This document shows, one piece after another, positions 27,436 through 36,575 of a stretch of DNA of 64,000 nt (positions are counted from its first letter, which is position 1; each line of letters starts with the position of its first letter). The notes below the pieces were generated by a model that saw nothing but the letters and a program-made list of their open reading frames with translations, ran no database searches and was not told the origin of the DNA. Source of the stretch: Bacteroidales bacterium. Its GTDB lineage: Bacteria; Bacteroidota; Bacteroidia; Bacteroidales; JAAYJT01. The translations under genes were made by a program, and so were the position numbers. Where the stretch lies: NCBI GenBank assembly GCA_014860575.1, contig JACZJK010000005.1:235702-299701 (forward strand), written 5' to 3'.

Positions 27436-27702
27436 GTGATCAGGCATCTACAGATCATTATTTCCGGTAAAGTGGAACAGATCGGTTTCAGACTTTACGC
27501 ACTCTGGGGTGCCAGCGAGTATCAAATCAAGGGCAAGGTAACAGAGCACCCGGGTCAAATTGTGATTGAAGCAGAAGGAGATGAGCCAGCCCTCCAGGGA
27601 TTTATTGAATGGTGCAGGAAAGGCCCGCAGGGCAGCAAGGTTCAAATGCTGAGTACAGCAGAAAAACCACTATATGGCTATACAGATTTCAGAATACTAT
27701 AA
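27436..27702 (+). CDS. Acylphosphatase-like protein, probably lacking catalytic Asn
   Basis: About 88 aa with the acylphosphatase fold signature: beta strand HLQIIISGKVEQIGFR, with the phosphate-binding Arg in IGFR, then A...Y.IKGKV, IVIEAEGDE and a KGPQGSKVQ segment. Active family members hydrolyse acyl phosphates and need an Asn two residues after the GxV motif (GWVRN-type). Here that position reads GKVTEH, with Glu where Asn is expected, so activity may be lost or altered. I chose GTG 27436, which places the first strand as in the family. The TTG at 27358 would add 26 unrelated residues. It lies 19 nt before giant 3 and could be cotranscribed with it. Confidence 0.68.
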   Translation: MIRHLQIIISGKVEQIGFRLYALWGASEYQIKGKVTEHPGQIVIEAEGDEPALQGFIEWCRKGPQGSKVQMLSTAEKPLYGYTDFRIL

Positions 27703-27721
27703 CCAATAAACAGCAACACCT

Positions 27722-30700
27722 ATGAAAAAGTCATTGACCACTTTCGCATTATTATTATGTTTTTCGGGGCTGACTTTTGCCCAGAAAACATGGACAGGCT
27801 CAACAAGTACTGCGTGGAATATTGCAGGTAACTGGAATCCTGTTGGAATTCCTACAGCCAGCGATAACGTTACCATTCCTTCAGGCACCACCCATTCGCC
27901 AACGGTATCCGGCTCAACCGGTGGAGTTTGCAATAACCTCACGGTGAATTCAGGAGCAACTTTGTCAATCACCGGTACAAGTGGAAGCAGCACTGTACTT
28001 ACAGTTAGCGGTACTGCTACCCTCAATGGAGCATTATCTATCGGAGGGCATTTTCTTGGTAATACTGGAAAACTTATTGCAGGAAATGTGGTCTGGAATT
28101 CAACTTCATCCATCAATGCTTATCTTGGTGGAAGGATGGAGGTAAGTGGTAACTATACCTTTGCCTCCGGTTCATCCATCAATCTGGGGTGGTGCTGGCT
28201 GACCTTTACTGGTGGGTCAAACTCCAATATTTATAATCACAGTGCTTCAAGCAGTTTTAGCAGTGTTACCCTGAGCAAGACTGGGAGCGCTATTGTATAT
28301 GTAAATAGTTCTTCCTCTGCAACCATAACCATTGATGGCGCTTTAAACATTGGCGCCGGCTCGGTTTTCATCGGGCAACCCAATATTACAACAATACTTA
28401 AGGGTAACCTTATAAACTCCGGAAACATTTATCTGAATTCGGGTACACTCAGCCTCGAAAAATCTTCCGGGACACAGGACATCCAGATCAATACCAACGA
28501 CTACTTTAATTCGGTAAGAATTAACACAGGTGGAACTGTCACCATTTCGACTTCATACTTTATGCAATTGAAAGGATCAATGAACATACAGGCCGGTGTG
28601 CTGGACCCGCAGAATAATACGATAGCTCTTTTCGGCGATTGGACCAACACTGTTGGAACCGGTGGGTTTGAGCAGGGTATTGGCCGGGTGATCTTCAACG
28701 GGGGTAATTATCATCAATATTGCAGCAATGAAACTTTTTTTACGCTGGAGGTTCATAAAGCAGTTGGCGGCGCCTTGAGAATGAACGGAACCAACGTTAC
28801 CTGCACCAAATACGACTGGACTGCCGGCGCCATAGATGTGTTAAACAACGGAACGTTCACCGTAAGCAACCAGTTGCTTGACAATGGCATTGCCGGCAAT
28901 TTTTATCTGAACGCTGGTTGTACCATCAACCTCACCAACCTCACAGGGAATGTTGACCTGAAAGGTAATCTTTATATTTATGGGGGAATTTTCAATGTTT
29001 ATGGGGGTATAAACCCTAGTTGGTGGCCGGCGGGAGGCAATGCATCCATTACCATGAGCGGCGGTGTGCTGGATTTTGTGGATCAGAGCATTGTGGTAAA
29101 AACAGACCTAACATACACTTTTACCCAAAACATCACGGGTGGAACTATCAGAACCAGCAAGGATTTCTCAAACGGGCGAAGCAATTTTACACCAGCAGGT
29201 GGTAAGGTTGAACAATATGGATCAGCCAATTCGCTCTTAACGATGACTGCCGGCAACCTGCATGAATACAGCGTGAACAAGAACTCCGGAAGCCAGGTAA
29301 CATTGAATACAAATGCAACCGTAAACGGATCACTCACAATAGGTGGCGGTACTCTTGCTACATCCAATAAAACACTTAACCTTTTGTCTCATCTGGATAT
29401 TAATGCAGCAGGCACACTTCATCTGGGGGCTGGCAGTCAGACAATATTTGCAAATGGGAAATATTTATATGTGAGTGGCAACGGTACATTAAAATCAGAG
29501 GGTACTCAATCGCAAAATGCTATTGTTACCAGCAGTTCGGGCTTTTACTTTATTCAAGTTTATAATAACGGCACGATTGCAGCGAAGCATACAACCTTTC
29601 GTAAAATGAATAATCTTTATCTGTTCGACGGTTCTATTGTTGATCCTGCAAATTCATTTTACAAATGCACTTTTACCGATAACTCACCCGCTTACGCCAA
29701 TATGCTCATCTTTGCCAATGCCCAGGAAATACTAATAAGAGATGCACATTTTCCATTGCTTAACAGCGATTACACCATTTCTAAACCAAACAACTCCGGG
29801 AAAGTAACATTCAAAGATGCCACTGGCGCTTATGCAGGGCCGGCTTATGAGAGCGACCCCTACAACCGTATTGACTGGGTTGAAAGCCAGCCCGGACTTT
29901 GGACTGGTATTGCAAGTAATGATTGGAATGACCCTGAAAACTGGGATGACCTCGCGCTACCAAATTCCTCTGCCAGCGTGGTGATTCCTGCCTCAGTTCC
30001 AAATATGCCGGTTTTGAACTCAGAAACAGCAATCCTTGTGAATGACATGACAGTGCTGGGTACACTCACAATCGGAGAGGCAAACCTGATCACGAATTTT
30101 AATTGCACAATCAGTGGTTCCCTTGTGATAAGTTCCGATGTAACTGAACAAGGATATTTGCAGGTTTTGGGTGATTTGAATTTTGAATCTGGCTCTGCAG
30201 CCAGCCTAACATCAACATCTGACATTAGTGTAAAGAAGAATTTGGTTTTTAATTTCGGATCCAATGTGCAGTTTCTTAATGGGAGGCTCTTGTTAAATGG
30301 TGCTTTCATAAGCCAGGTTATCAATCATTCCGAAAATACTTTCATTGAAATGCTTGTAGTTGATAAATCAGATAGTTTTTATGCAAGGTTTTCAGATGCC
30401 TCAACCCAGCATCTTAATGTGAATTACCTGGATTTATGGGACGGGCATTTCTTAACCTCGGGCGATAAGCATTTTGTTCTTAACAAAAACCTCAATAACA
30501 TGGGAGGCCATATCAGTTGTACAGAAGGAACTTTCAAACTTGATGGCATAACCCAAACATTAAAGCTCCTGCCAGATGACTATTTCCATCACCTGGTGTT
30601 CAGCCAGACCGGCACGGCGAGCTTAAATACTGTAAATACTTCTGTGCTGAATGTAAATGGCGACCTTCATATTAATTCCGGCATGTTTGATGCCACAGGT

Positions 30701-33700
30701 CTTACAATAAAACTTGGCGGCAACTGGGTCAATATTGCTGAGCCGGCGGCATTTACCGAAACCGGCAGCCGGGTCATCTTCAATGGCGGAGATTACCATC
30801 AATATCTGTGGCATGATGAAATATTTGATACCCTGGAAGTGGATAAACCATTGGGTGGGGCGCTAAGAATGAATAACGGACCTACAATTGTATGCAATGT
30901 TTACGACTGGACTGCCGGGGCCATTGATGCATTAAACGGTGCGGTTTTTACAGCTTATGATTTGGCTGACGAAGGTATTTATGGTAATTACTATGTAAAT
31001 CCAGATTGTGAAATTAACCTTTATAAACCTGGAGAATACCAAACACTTGATTTGATAGGTAACTTTAATATTTGGGGAGGTAACTTCAACGTGTTTGGTC
31101 ATGGTGATAGCCAATGGGGCCGTAATGGAAATTGTACTTTAAATATGAGTGGAGGTGTCTTGAATTTTGAAAATGTAGACATTTGGATTGATAGCCAGTC
31201 ACCATATTCCTTTACAGGAAACATTAATGGTGGCAGTATAAGAACAAGTGGGGACTTTGCAATCAGCTCGGATGGAAATTTTAATCCTACCGGCGGAAAT
31301 GTTGAAATTTATGGGACCAATAATGGAGGTATTTACGCCTATGGTGGGTCATTTTATGATTTAATTATAAATTTAGATTATGGTTGGAGCTATTGCTATG
31401 ATGCACAAGTGACCAATGACCTGCTCATTCAAGGTGGCAGATTTGTCATAAGCATTGGAAATACACTCGAATGTTGGAATAGCATAGAAATCAGCAGTTG
31501 GGCAACTCTGGATATGCATTGTTTAGCAACCCTAAAGATGAAAGACATGTCTTCGATAGTAGTTCATGAATACGGTGAGGTTTTGTTTGATTGTGATGGA
31601 GGTATTGATAATGCCACTATCAGCGGTATTACACCAAATGATTATTACAGCATCAATGCCACTGCAAATTCATACATAACTGTCAGGAATACAAGTTTTA
31701 ACCAGTTAATGGGCCAGGGTTTTTATGTTGCGCCAGGTGCAACTATCAATCCAGAGAAGGCATTCTCAAGTTGCATGTTTGGTCCGGGGAAACCGGGTTC
31801 CAATGCCTTACTTTCAATTGACAACAATCAGAATATCATTCTAAGAAACGTGGTTTTTCCTGATAATAGTTCAGGAGTGCTTCACAACGTAAGCAAAACT
31901 GTGGATGCCGGAAGTTTAACTTTCAAGGATGCCACGGGAGATTTTGCAGGCCCGGGTTTTGAAAACGACCCTTTTAACCGTATAAACTGGGGGATTTCTC
32001 AACCCGGACTGTGGACTGGAATCTCCTCAAATAACTGGTACAACTCCACAAATTGGGACGACCTGCAAGTTCCAACTGGCAGCACAGCTGTAACCATTCC
32101 GGCCAGTTGCCCCTACATGCCATGGATATCACAACAGAATGTTACCTGTCATAGCATTGATATACAAGGCACTCTTGATATTGGCGAAGGCACTCTTGAG
32201 ATTCAGGAAGATGTGCAGGTAAGCGGCAAATTGAGAATGTGGAGTTCTGCAGGAGTTTTATTGGTTCATGGAAACATATTCTGGCTTTCCGGTTCCACAA
32301 CAAGCATGCATACCAACGCGATGATGAACATCAAGGGGAACTGGTCGTTTGAGGCGGGATCGGATGTACAGCTTAATAATGGTATTGTAAGTTTTACAGG
32401 ATTAGCTAACAGCAGGATATTGGTTCACTCACCTACCAGCTATTTCAACGATCTCGACCTGGCAAAATCCCCAGGCGCGCAGGTAGAGTTTGATGCATTT
32501 TCAACGGCTGCCCTCAATGCAAGTCTGTTGGGCGTAACATCCAGCAGCAAATTTATTTCAAACAGCAGCCAGGACATTGTTGTACGAAGTAATTTCTATA
32601 CGCTGGGCGAAACCGCAATCAACCAGGGTACACTAAAGTTCTCAGGCAACAATCAGCTATGGATGCCAAACCTGAATACGTATGTTAACAATTTGACATT
32701 CAATCAGTCAGGAACCGTGTCTGTCATCACAGATTATACTGATGTACTTGATATCCGTGGCGCAGTTACCATTAACTCCGGTGTATTTGAAGCCGGAAAT
32801 TGCACCATTAATGTTGGATCACATTGGAGCAACAATGTTGGGCCGGCTGCTTTTAACGAAGTCAACAGCAGGGTAGTTTTTAATGGCAATAACATGCAAA
32901 CATGTGGCAACGAAGAGTTTTATATCCTCGAAATTGACAAGGACAACTTCTTTCTTTCGATCCAAAACGAATCTGTGGTTTCCTGCCTGGTGTATGATTG
33001 GACAAACGGGCGGTTATACACCCATGAAGATGCAACCTTTAATGCATACGATCTGGCTGATGACGGTATTTACGGCTGGTTCAGCACTGGTTCTTCAGGA
33101 ACCATCAATCTTTACCAGGACGAAAACCAATCGGTGAATATCATGGGAGGTCTGCAGATAAATGGAGGAACCCTGAATATTTACGGAGGAAATGACCAGT
33201 GCAGCATGGGTTTCACCGAAAGTTCAGTCCTGAATATGACATCAGGTGTGCTGGACATTAAAGATCAGGGTATTTACATTATTGACAACTATCCATTCGT
33301 ATTTTCAGGCAACATCAGTGGCGGTACCATCCGCTCTTCAAGAGGATTTACCGCCCAATCACCTGGTTTTGTTCCTGATGGAGGCACCGTTGAGGTTTAT
33401 GGCGAGGACATAGGGTTTTTATTTGCACAGGATGGAGCGTCTTTTTACAACCTTCGAATCAATAAAACATATAGTTACTATAATACCTGGGATCACATTC
33501 AATTGTTATCGAGCCTGATCAGAAATGACTTCATGTTTCAAAGCGGATCAGTGAGCCTCGGTTACGACACAGAACTTGAATGTTGGGGAAATGTCACAAT
33601 AAGCGATGGTGCTGTCTTTAGAATAAGTTGTGCTGATTTGCTGATGAAACATAACAAAGCCTTGTTAATTGAAGAAGGTGGGCTTATCAAATGCAGTGGG

Positions 33701-34633
33701 CAAGAAAACCGGTATTCAAAGATTACCGGTGTTACCACCGCTGACTATTATTCCCTAAATGTTGAAGGAGTATTGGAGAGCAACTATGCGCAAATCAGTC
33801 AGATGAATGAACAGGGTATCTATGTATCGCCAAGTGGAAAACTTCATGCTTATTATGCTGATATAGTGGAAGGGAAGCCTGGTCCCAACTCCTTGATCAC
33901 CATCAATAGTAATGAGCTTAATATCCTGAACTACGTCAATTTCCCGCAAAATACCTGGGGAAGCCAGCACAATGTAAGAAAGATCAATGATGCGGGCCAG
34001 GTATTTATGCTTGATGCTACCGGCCCGTTTTCTGGCCAGGCCTTTGAGGATGATCCTTACGATAGGGTGCATTGGATGCCAGGGTCATACACATCACAAC
34101 CACAAACAATAGAGAGCGGGATTTCAATCTGCGAAGATGCCTTCTATATCCTTACTGTAGCAGACCTTGTGGTCGAAAGCGGAGGTTCTGCTGATCTGAT
34201 TGCAGCCAGCAAAATCAAAATTTTGCCGGGAACCCATATAATGAGCGGTGGTTATATGCATGCCTGGATTACCGAAACCTATGAGTTTTGCGAACAGCAG
34301 CAAAGCATGCTGGCATCAGTGTCCCCTGATGACGAAGAAGAAAACTCATTTCTTTCTGCCATGCGGTTTGCCTCAAATGATGATCAATACCACTACCTGA
34401 ACATGTATCCTAATCCTACATCCGGTATAGTGAATATTGAACTGAATGGTTTGAACCCGGACGAAAAAATAATCCTCCAGGTATATGGGATCACCGGCGA
34501 TCTGCGCGAGCAGCTTTATTATTCAGGGGCACAAAGGCTTTCGCTTGATTTATCAGGATGGAATCCCGGGGTTTACCTCATTCGAATTTTAGATGGAAAC
34601 AAATCCTTTACCGGGAAAATTATCAAACAATGA
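27722..34633 (+). CDS. Giant 3: T9SS-exported triple WTG-module surface protein
   Basis: A 2303-aa secreted protein with signal peptide (1-20, ending TFAQ). Three large modules open with a WTG...NW...IP motif near residues 23, 723 and 1427, and close with an ATG.[FY][AS]G....E[DN]DP..R[IV].W motif. Within each module GG[TS]IR[TS]S and a GG.VE.YG motif recur. A pre-CTD module (about 2134-2203) and a type A CTD (MYPNPTSG from about 2229) finish it. No enzymatic motif was found. Strand-and-turn-rich sequence suggests a beta-solenoid filament or adhesin. Repetition of whole modules of about 700 aa points to growth by internal duplication. Giant 4 follows after 41 nt, so the acylphosphatase-like gene and both giants may form one transcript. 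Confidence 0.78.
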   Translation: MKKSLTTFALLLCFSGLTFAQKTWTGSTSTAWNIAGNWNPVGIPTASDNVTIPSGTTHSPTVSGSTGGVCNNLTVNSGATLSITGTSGSSTVLTVSGTATLNGALSIGGHFLGNTGKLIAGNVVWNSTSSINAYLGGRMEVSGNYTFASGSSINLGWCWLTFTGGSNSNIYNHSASSSFSSVTLSKTGSAIVYVNSSSSATITIDGALNIGAGSVFIGQPNITTILKGNLINSGNIYLNSGTLSLEKSSGTQDIQINTNDYFNSVRINTGGTVTISTSYFMQLKGSMNIQAGVLDPQNNTIALFGDWTNTVGTGGFEQGIGRVIFNGGNYHQYCSNETFFTLEVHKAVGGALRMNGTNVTCTKYDWTAGAIDVLNNGTFTVSNQLLDNGIAGNFYLNAGCTINLTNLTGNVDLKGNLYIYGGIFNVYGGINPSWWPAGGNASITMSGGVLDFVDQSIVVKTDLTYTFTQNITGGTIRTSKDFSNGRSNFTPAGGKVEQYGSANSLLTMTAGNLHEYSVNKNSGSQVTLNTNATVNGSLTIGGGTLATSNKTLNLLSHLDINAAGTLHLGAGSQTIFANGKYLYVSGNGTLKSEGTQSQNAIVTSSSGFYFIQVYNNGTIAAKHTTFRKMNNLYLFDGSIVDPANSFYKCTFTDNSPAYANMLIFANAQEILIRDAHFPLLNSDYTISKPNNSGKVTFKDATGAYAGPAYESDPYNRIDWVESQPGLWTGIASNDWNDPENWDDLALPNSSASVVIPASVPNMPVLNSETAILVNDMTVLGTLTIGEANLITNFNCTISGSLVISSDVTEQGYLQVLGDLNFESGSAASLTSTSDISVKKNLVFNFGSNVQFLNGRLLLNGAFISQVINHSENTFIEMLVVDKSDSFYARFSDASTQHLNVNYLDLWDGHFLTSGDKHFVLNKNLNNMGGHISCTEGTFKLDGITQTLKLLPDDYFHHLVFSQTGTASLNTVNTSVLNVNGDLHINSGMFDATGLTIKLGGNWVNIAEPAAFTETGSRVIFNGGDYHQYLWHDEIFDTLEVDKPLGGALRMNNGPTIVCNVYDWTAGAIDALNGAVFTAYDLADEGIYGNYYVNPDCEINLYKPGEYQTLDLIGNFNIWGGNFNVFGHGDSQWGRNGNCTLNMSGGVLNFENVDIWIDSQSPYSFTGNINGGSIRTSGDFAISSDGNFNPTGGNVEIYGTNNGGIYAYGGSFYDLIINLDYGWSYCYDAQVTNDLLIQGGRFVISIGNTLECWNSIEISSWATLDMHCLATLKMKDMSSIVVHEYGEVLFDCDGGIDNATISGITPNDYYSINATANSYITVRNTSFNQLMGQGFYVAPGATINPEKAFSSCMFGPGKPGSNALLSIDNNQNIILRNVVFPDNSSGVLHNVSKTVDAGSLTFKDATGDFAGPGFENDPFNRINWGISQPGLWTGISSNNWYNSTNWDDLQVPTGSTAVTIPASCPYMPWISQQNVTCHSIDIQGTLDIGEGTLEIQEDVQVSGKLRMWSSAGVLLVHGNIFWLSGSTTSMHTNAMMNIKGNWSFEAGSDVQLNNGIVSFTGLANSRILVHSPTSYFNDLDLAKSPGAQVEFDAFSTAALNASLLGVTSSSKFISNSSQDIVVRSNFYTLGETAINQGTLKFSGNNQLWMPNLNTYVNNLTFNQSGTVSVITDYTDVLDIRGAVTINSGVFEAGNCTINVGSHWSNNVGPAAFNEVNSRVVFNGNNMQTCGNEEFYILEIDKDNFFLSIQNESVVSCLVYDWTNGRLYTHEDATFNAYDLADDGIYGWFSTGSSGTINLYQDENQSVNIMGGLQINGGTLNIYGGNDQCSMGFTESSVLNMTSGVLDIKDQGIYIIDNYPFVFSGNISGGTIRSSRGFTAQSPGFVPDGGTVEVYGEDIGFLFAQDGASFYNLRINKTYSYYNTWDHIQLLSSLIRNDFMFQSGSVSLGYDTELECWGNVTISDGAVFRISCADLLMKHNKALLIEEGGLIKCSGQENRYSKITGVTTADYYSLNVEGVLESNYAQISQMNEQGIYVSPSGKLHAYYADIVEGKPGPNSLITINSNELNILNYVNFPQNTWGSQHNVRKINDAGQVFMLDATGPFSGQAFEDDPYDRVHWMPGSYTSQPQTIESGISICEDAFYILTVADLVVESGGSADLIAASKIKILPGTHIMSGGYMHAWITETYEFCEQQQSMLASVSPDDEEENSFLSAMRFASNDDQYHYLNMYPNPTSGIVNIELNGLNPDEKIILQVYGITGDLREQLYYSGAQRLSLDLSGWNPGVYLIRILDGNKSFTGKIIKQ

Positions 34634-34674
34634 TATACCAAACGGTCATTGAATATTTACCAAAACCCGTTACC

Positions 34675-36474
34675 ATGAAAAGACTAATTATTATTTTAGC
34701 AATTGTTAGTGCCTGCGGATTGAATTCCCTTGCACAAACCAATGAGTGGCAGGGCACAACCAGTATCAACTGGCACCAGTCCTCCAACTGGTCGCTGAAC
34801 CGTGTACCACTGGCCACTGATGATGTTGTGATACCGGGGGCGCCTGCCAATAAACCAGTAATTTCAACGAGCAATGCAGCCTGTTGGAGCCTTTCTATTC
34901 AGTCAGGAGCCACACTTACTCTTCAATCGTCAAGAACCTTAACATTGAGTGGCAACTGGTTCAATCAGGCCGGTGCCTCTGGTTTTGTTGCCAACACCGG
35001 AACAGTTAAATTTACAGGAACCACTAACCAGCAAATTAACAACAGTTCAGGAACGGAAACTTTTTATCACCTTGTTGTTGATAAGCCGGCTGGTGTTGTT
35101 ATGACATTGTGTAGTTTTGTTTTTATGGGTGATTTTACGCTGTTGGGTGGAAATTTTGAAGCTCAAACTATCGGGAAAACTTATGCATTTTATGGAAACG
35201 TAGCGTTCAATGGAAGCGGGATTTTCTGGCCGCAAGGCACATGTTATTTCAGGGGTGCAACCAACACCAGTTTTCACAACAATGGATACAGTTCGTATTT
35301 TATTGATTTTGTGCTGGAGAAAACAAACGCCTCTAACAAACTCACCATGTTTGCTGATTTGGTTTGTGGTGGTGGTGAGTTGGCGAAGGTTGAAAAAGGC
35401 ATTCTTGATTTGGGTGGATTCAGGTTTCAATCCAGTGCGCCGATGCAGATCAACAATGGCGGTAAGATGCTTTTGCCTCCCGGATCAAACCTTAACATCA
35501 GAAATTCCCTACAGATAAACAACGGTGGCGAAATGGAAGTGGCTGGTCATCCTAACAATCCACCTTTGATTTACAGAGATGTCAACTATTATTCATTTGA
35601 AGTAAACAGCGGAGGAATCATCAAAGCAGAACATGCCATCTTTCACAGTATGAATGCCGATGGTATCCATATCAAAGCCGGAGCAAGCGTTGACCCTGAC
35701 AAAGCGTTCAATTTCTGTACTTTTGGAAATGGAGTTTCTGGTGGGGTGCTGCTCACCATCAACAATAATCAAACTTTTACTGTAACTGAAGCCAATTTTG
35801 AGGGAAACTACTGGGGTGGCGCCTTTAATGTCCGAAAAAGTGTGAACTCCGGTAATGTTACCTTTTATGCTTTCAGCGGAGCGTTTGCAGGCGAAAATTA
35901 TGACGACGATCCTTATAATCGTATAACCTGGGAAACAGGGGTTTCGACTAATTTTTTGGTTTTCAATCAATCAGTTTTTAATGGGATCGAAAAGTGCTAT
36001 AATGCCACGCAAACACTCACTGCACAGTATCTTTATGTTTACAATGGTGGACAAGCAACGCTTATAGCAGGTCAGAAGATCATACTCCTACCCGACACCA
36101 GAGTTTTTCAAGGAGGGTATTTAAATGCCCGGATCACAACTGACGAAAATTATTGTAACAATTTACAAAGCAATGTTCTCGCAGAGGCGGAACCTGAAAC
36201 TGTAGAAGAAAGACTAAATAGTCTGAGTGAAAAGGATCTGGAGTTGAATATTTTCCCGAACCCGACAGCCGGACTCATAACAATGAAATTTATGGGTAAC
36301 CCTGCGGAAGTTATGCTGGAAATTTACAATATCCATGCTGAGTGTTTGACACGGCAGGAACTTTCATCAGCAGGAAACTATCAGTACGACTTATCAGGGT
36401 ATTTGCCTGGAATTTACCTGTTACGCATGATAGCAGGCAACAAATTAATCACAAAAAAAATAGTTAAACATTGA
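34675..36474 (+). CDS. Giant 4: short single-module T9SS surface protein
   Basis: A 599-aa secreted protein with signal peptide (1-20, ending NSLAQ). It has one WTG-type module (here WQG...NW at 25-40), the closing motif (FAGENYDDDPYNRITW), a pre-CTD module with Cys near 442, and a type A CTD (NIFPNPTAG from about 524). It looks like a one-module version of giant 3 and lies 41 nt after it. I chose ATG 34675 because the signal peptide begins there. The frame extends back to 34558, inside giant 3, which is coincidental. An intrinsic terminator follows 45 nt after the stop. Confidence 0.8.
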   Translation: MKRLIIILAIVSACGLNSLAQTNEWQGTTSINWHQSSNWSLNRVPLATDDVVIPGAPANKPVISTSNAACWSLSIQSGATLTLQSSRTLTLSGNWFNQAGASGFVANTGTVKFTGTTNQQINNSSGTETFYHLVVDKPAGVVMTLCSFVFMGDFTLLGGNFEAQTIGKTYAFYGNVAFNGSGIFWPQGTCYFRGATNTSFHNNGYSSYFIDFVLEKTNASNKLTMFADLVCGGGELAKVEKGILDLGGFRFQSSAPMQINNGGKMLLPPGSNLNIRNSLQINNGGEMEVAGHPNNPPLIYRDVNYYSFEVNSGGIIKAEHAIFHSMNADGIHIKAGASVDPDKAFNFCTFGNGVSGGVLLTINNNQTFTVTEANFEGNYWGGAFNVRKSVNSGNVTFYAFSGAFAGENYDDDPYNRITWETGVSTNFLVFNQSVFNGIEKCYNATQTLTAQYLYVYNGGQATLIAGQKIILLPDTRVFQGGYLNARITTDENYCNNLQSNVLAEAEPETVEERLNSLSEKDLELNIFPNPTAGLITMKFMGNPAEVMLEIYNIHAECLTRQELSSAGNYQYDLSGYLPGIYLLRMIAGNKLITKKIVKH

Positions 36475-36480
36475 ACCTCT

Positions 36481-36504
36481 TTACGCCTTAACACCTTAAC
36501 ACTC
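36481..36504. repeat. Short 8-nt phased repeat
   Basis: Three octads TTACGCCT, TAACACCT, TAACACTC lie between the giant 4 stop and the terminator hairpin. It is shorter than the other arrays and could be chance. Confidence 0.35.
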
Positions 36505-36512
36505 AAAATAGC

Positions 36513-36520
36513 TATATTTG
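36513..36520 (+). promoter_or_regulatory. Candidate -7 box upstream of aldehyde dehydrogenase
   Basis: TATATTTG matches TAnnTTTG exactly. It directly abuts the hairpin at 36520-36549, so a transcript from here would start inside that hairpin. No good -33 element was found. Confidence 0.45.
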
Positions 36521-36554
36521 CCCTGCCGGCAAGCATTTGCCGGCGGGGCTTTTT
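36520..36554 (+). terminator. Intrinsic terminator after giant 4
   Basis: Arms 36520-36532 and 36537-36549 form a 13-bp GC-rich stem (one G-T pair) with loop GCAT, followed by TTTTT. It ends the surface-protein block and lies 21 nt before the aldehyde dehydrogenase start. Confidence 0.9.
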
Positions 36555-36575
36555 AATATTAAACAGTTTAAACCT

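Noticed and set aside
8729..36474. Polysaccharide utilisation locus
   Set aside because: No SusC/SusD pair or glycoside hydrolase was recognised, despite CBM9-like domains in the regulators.
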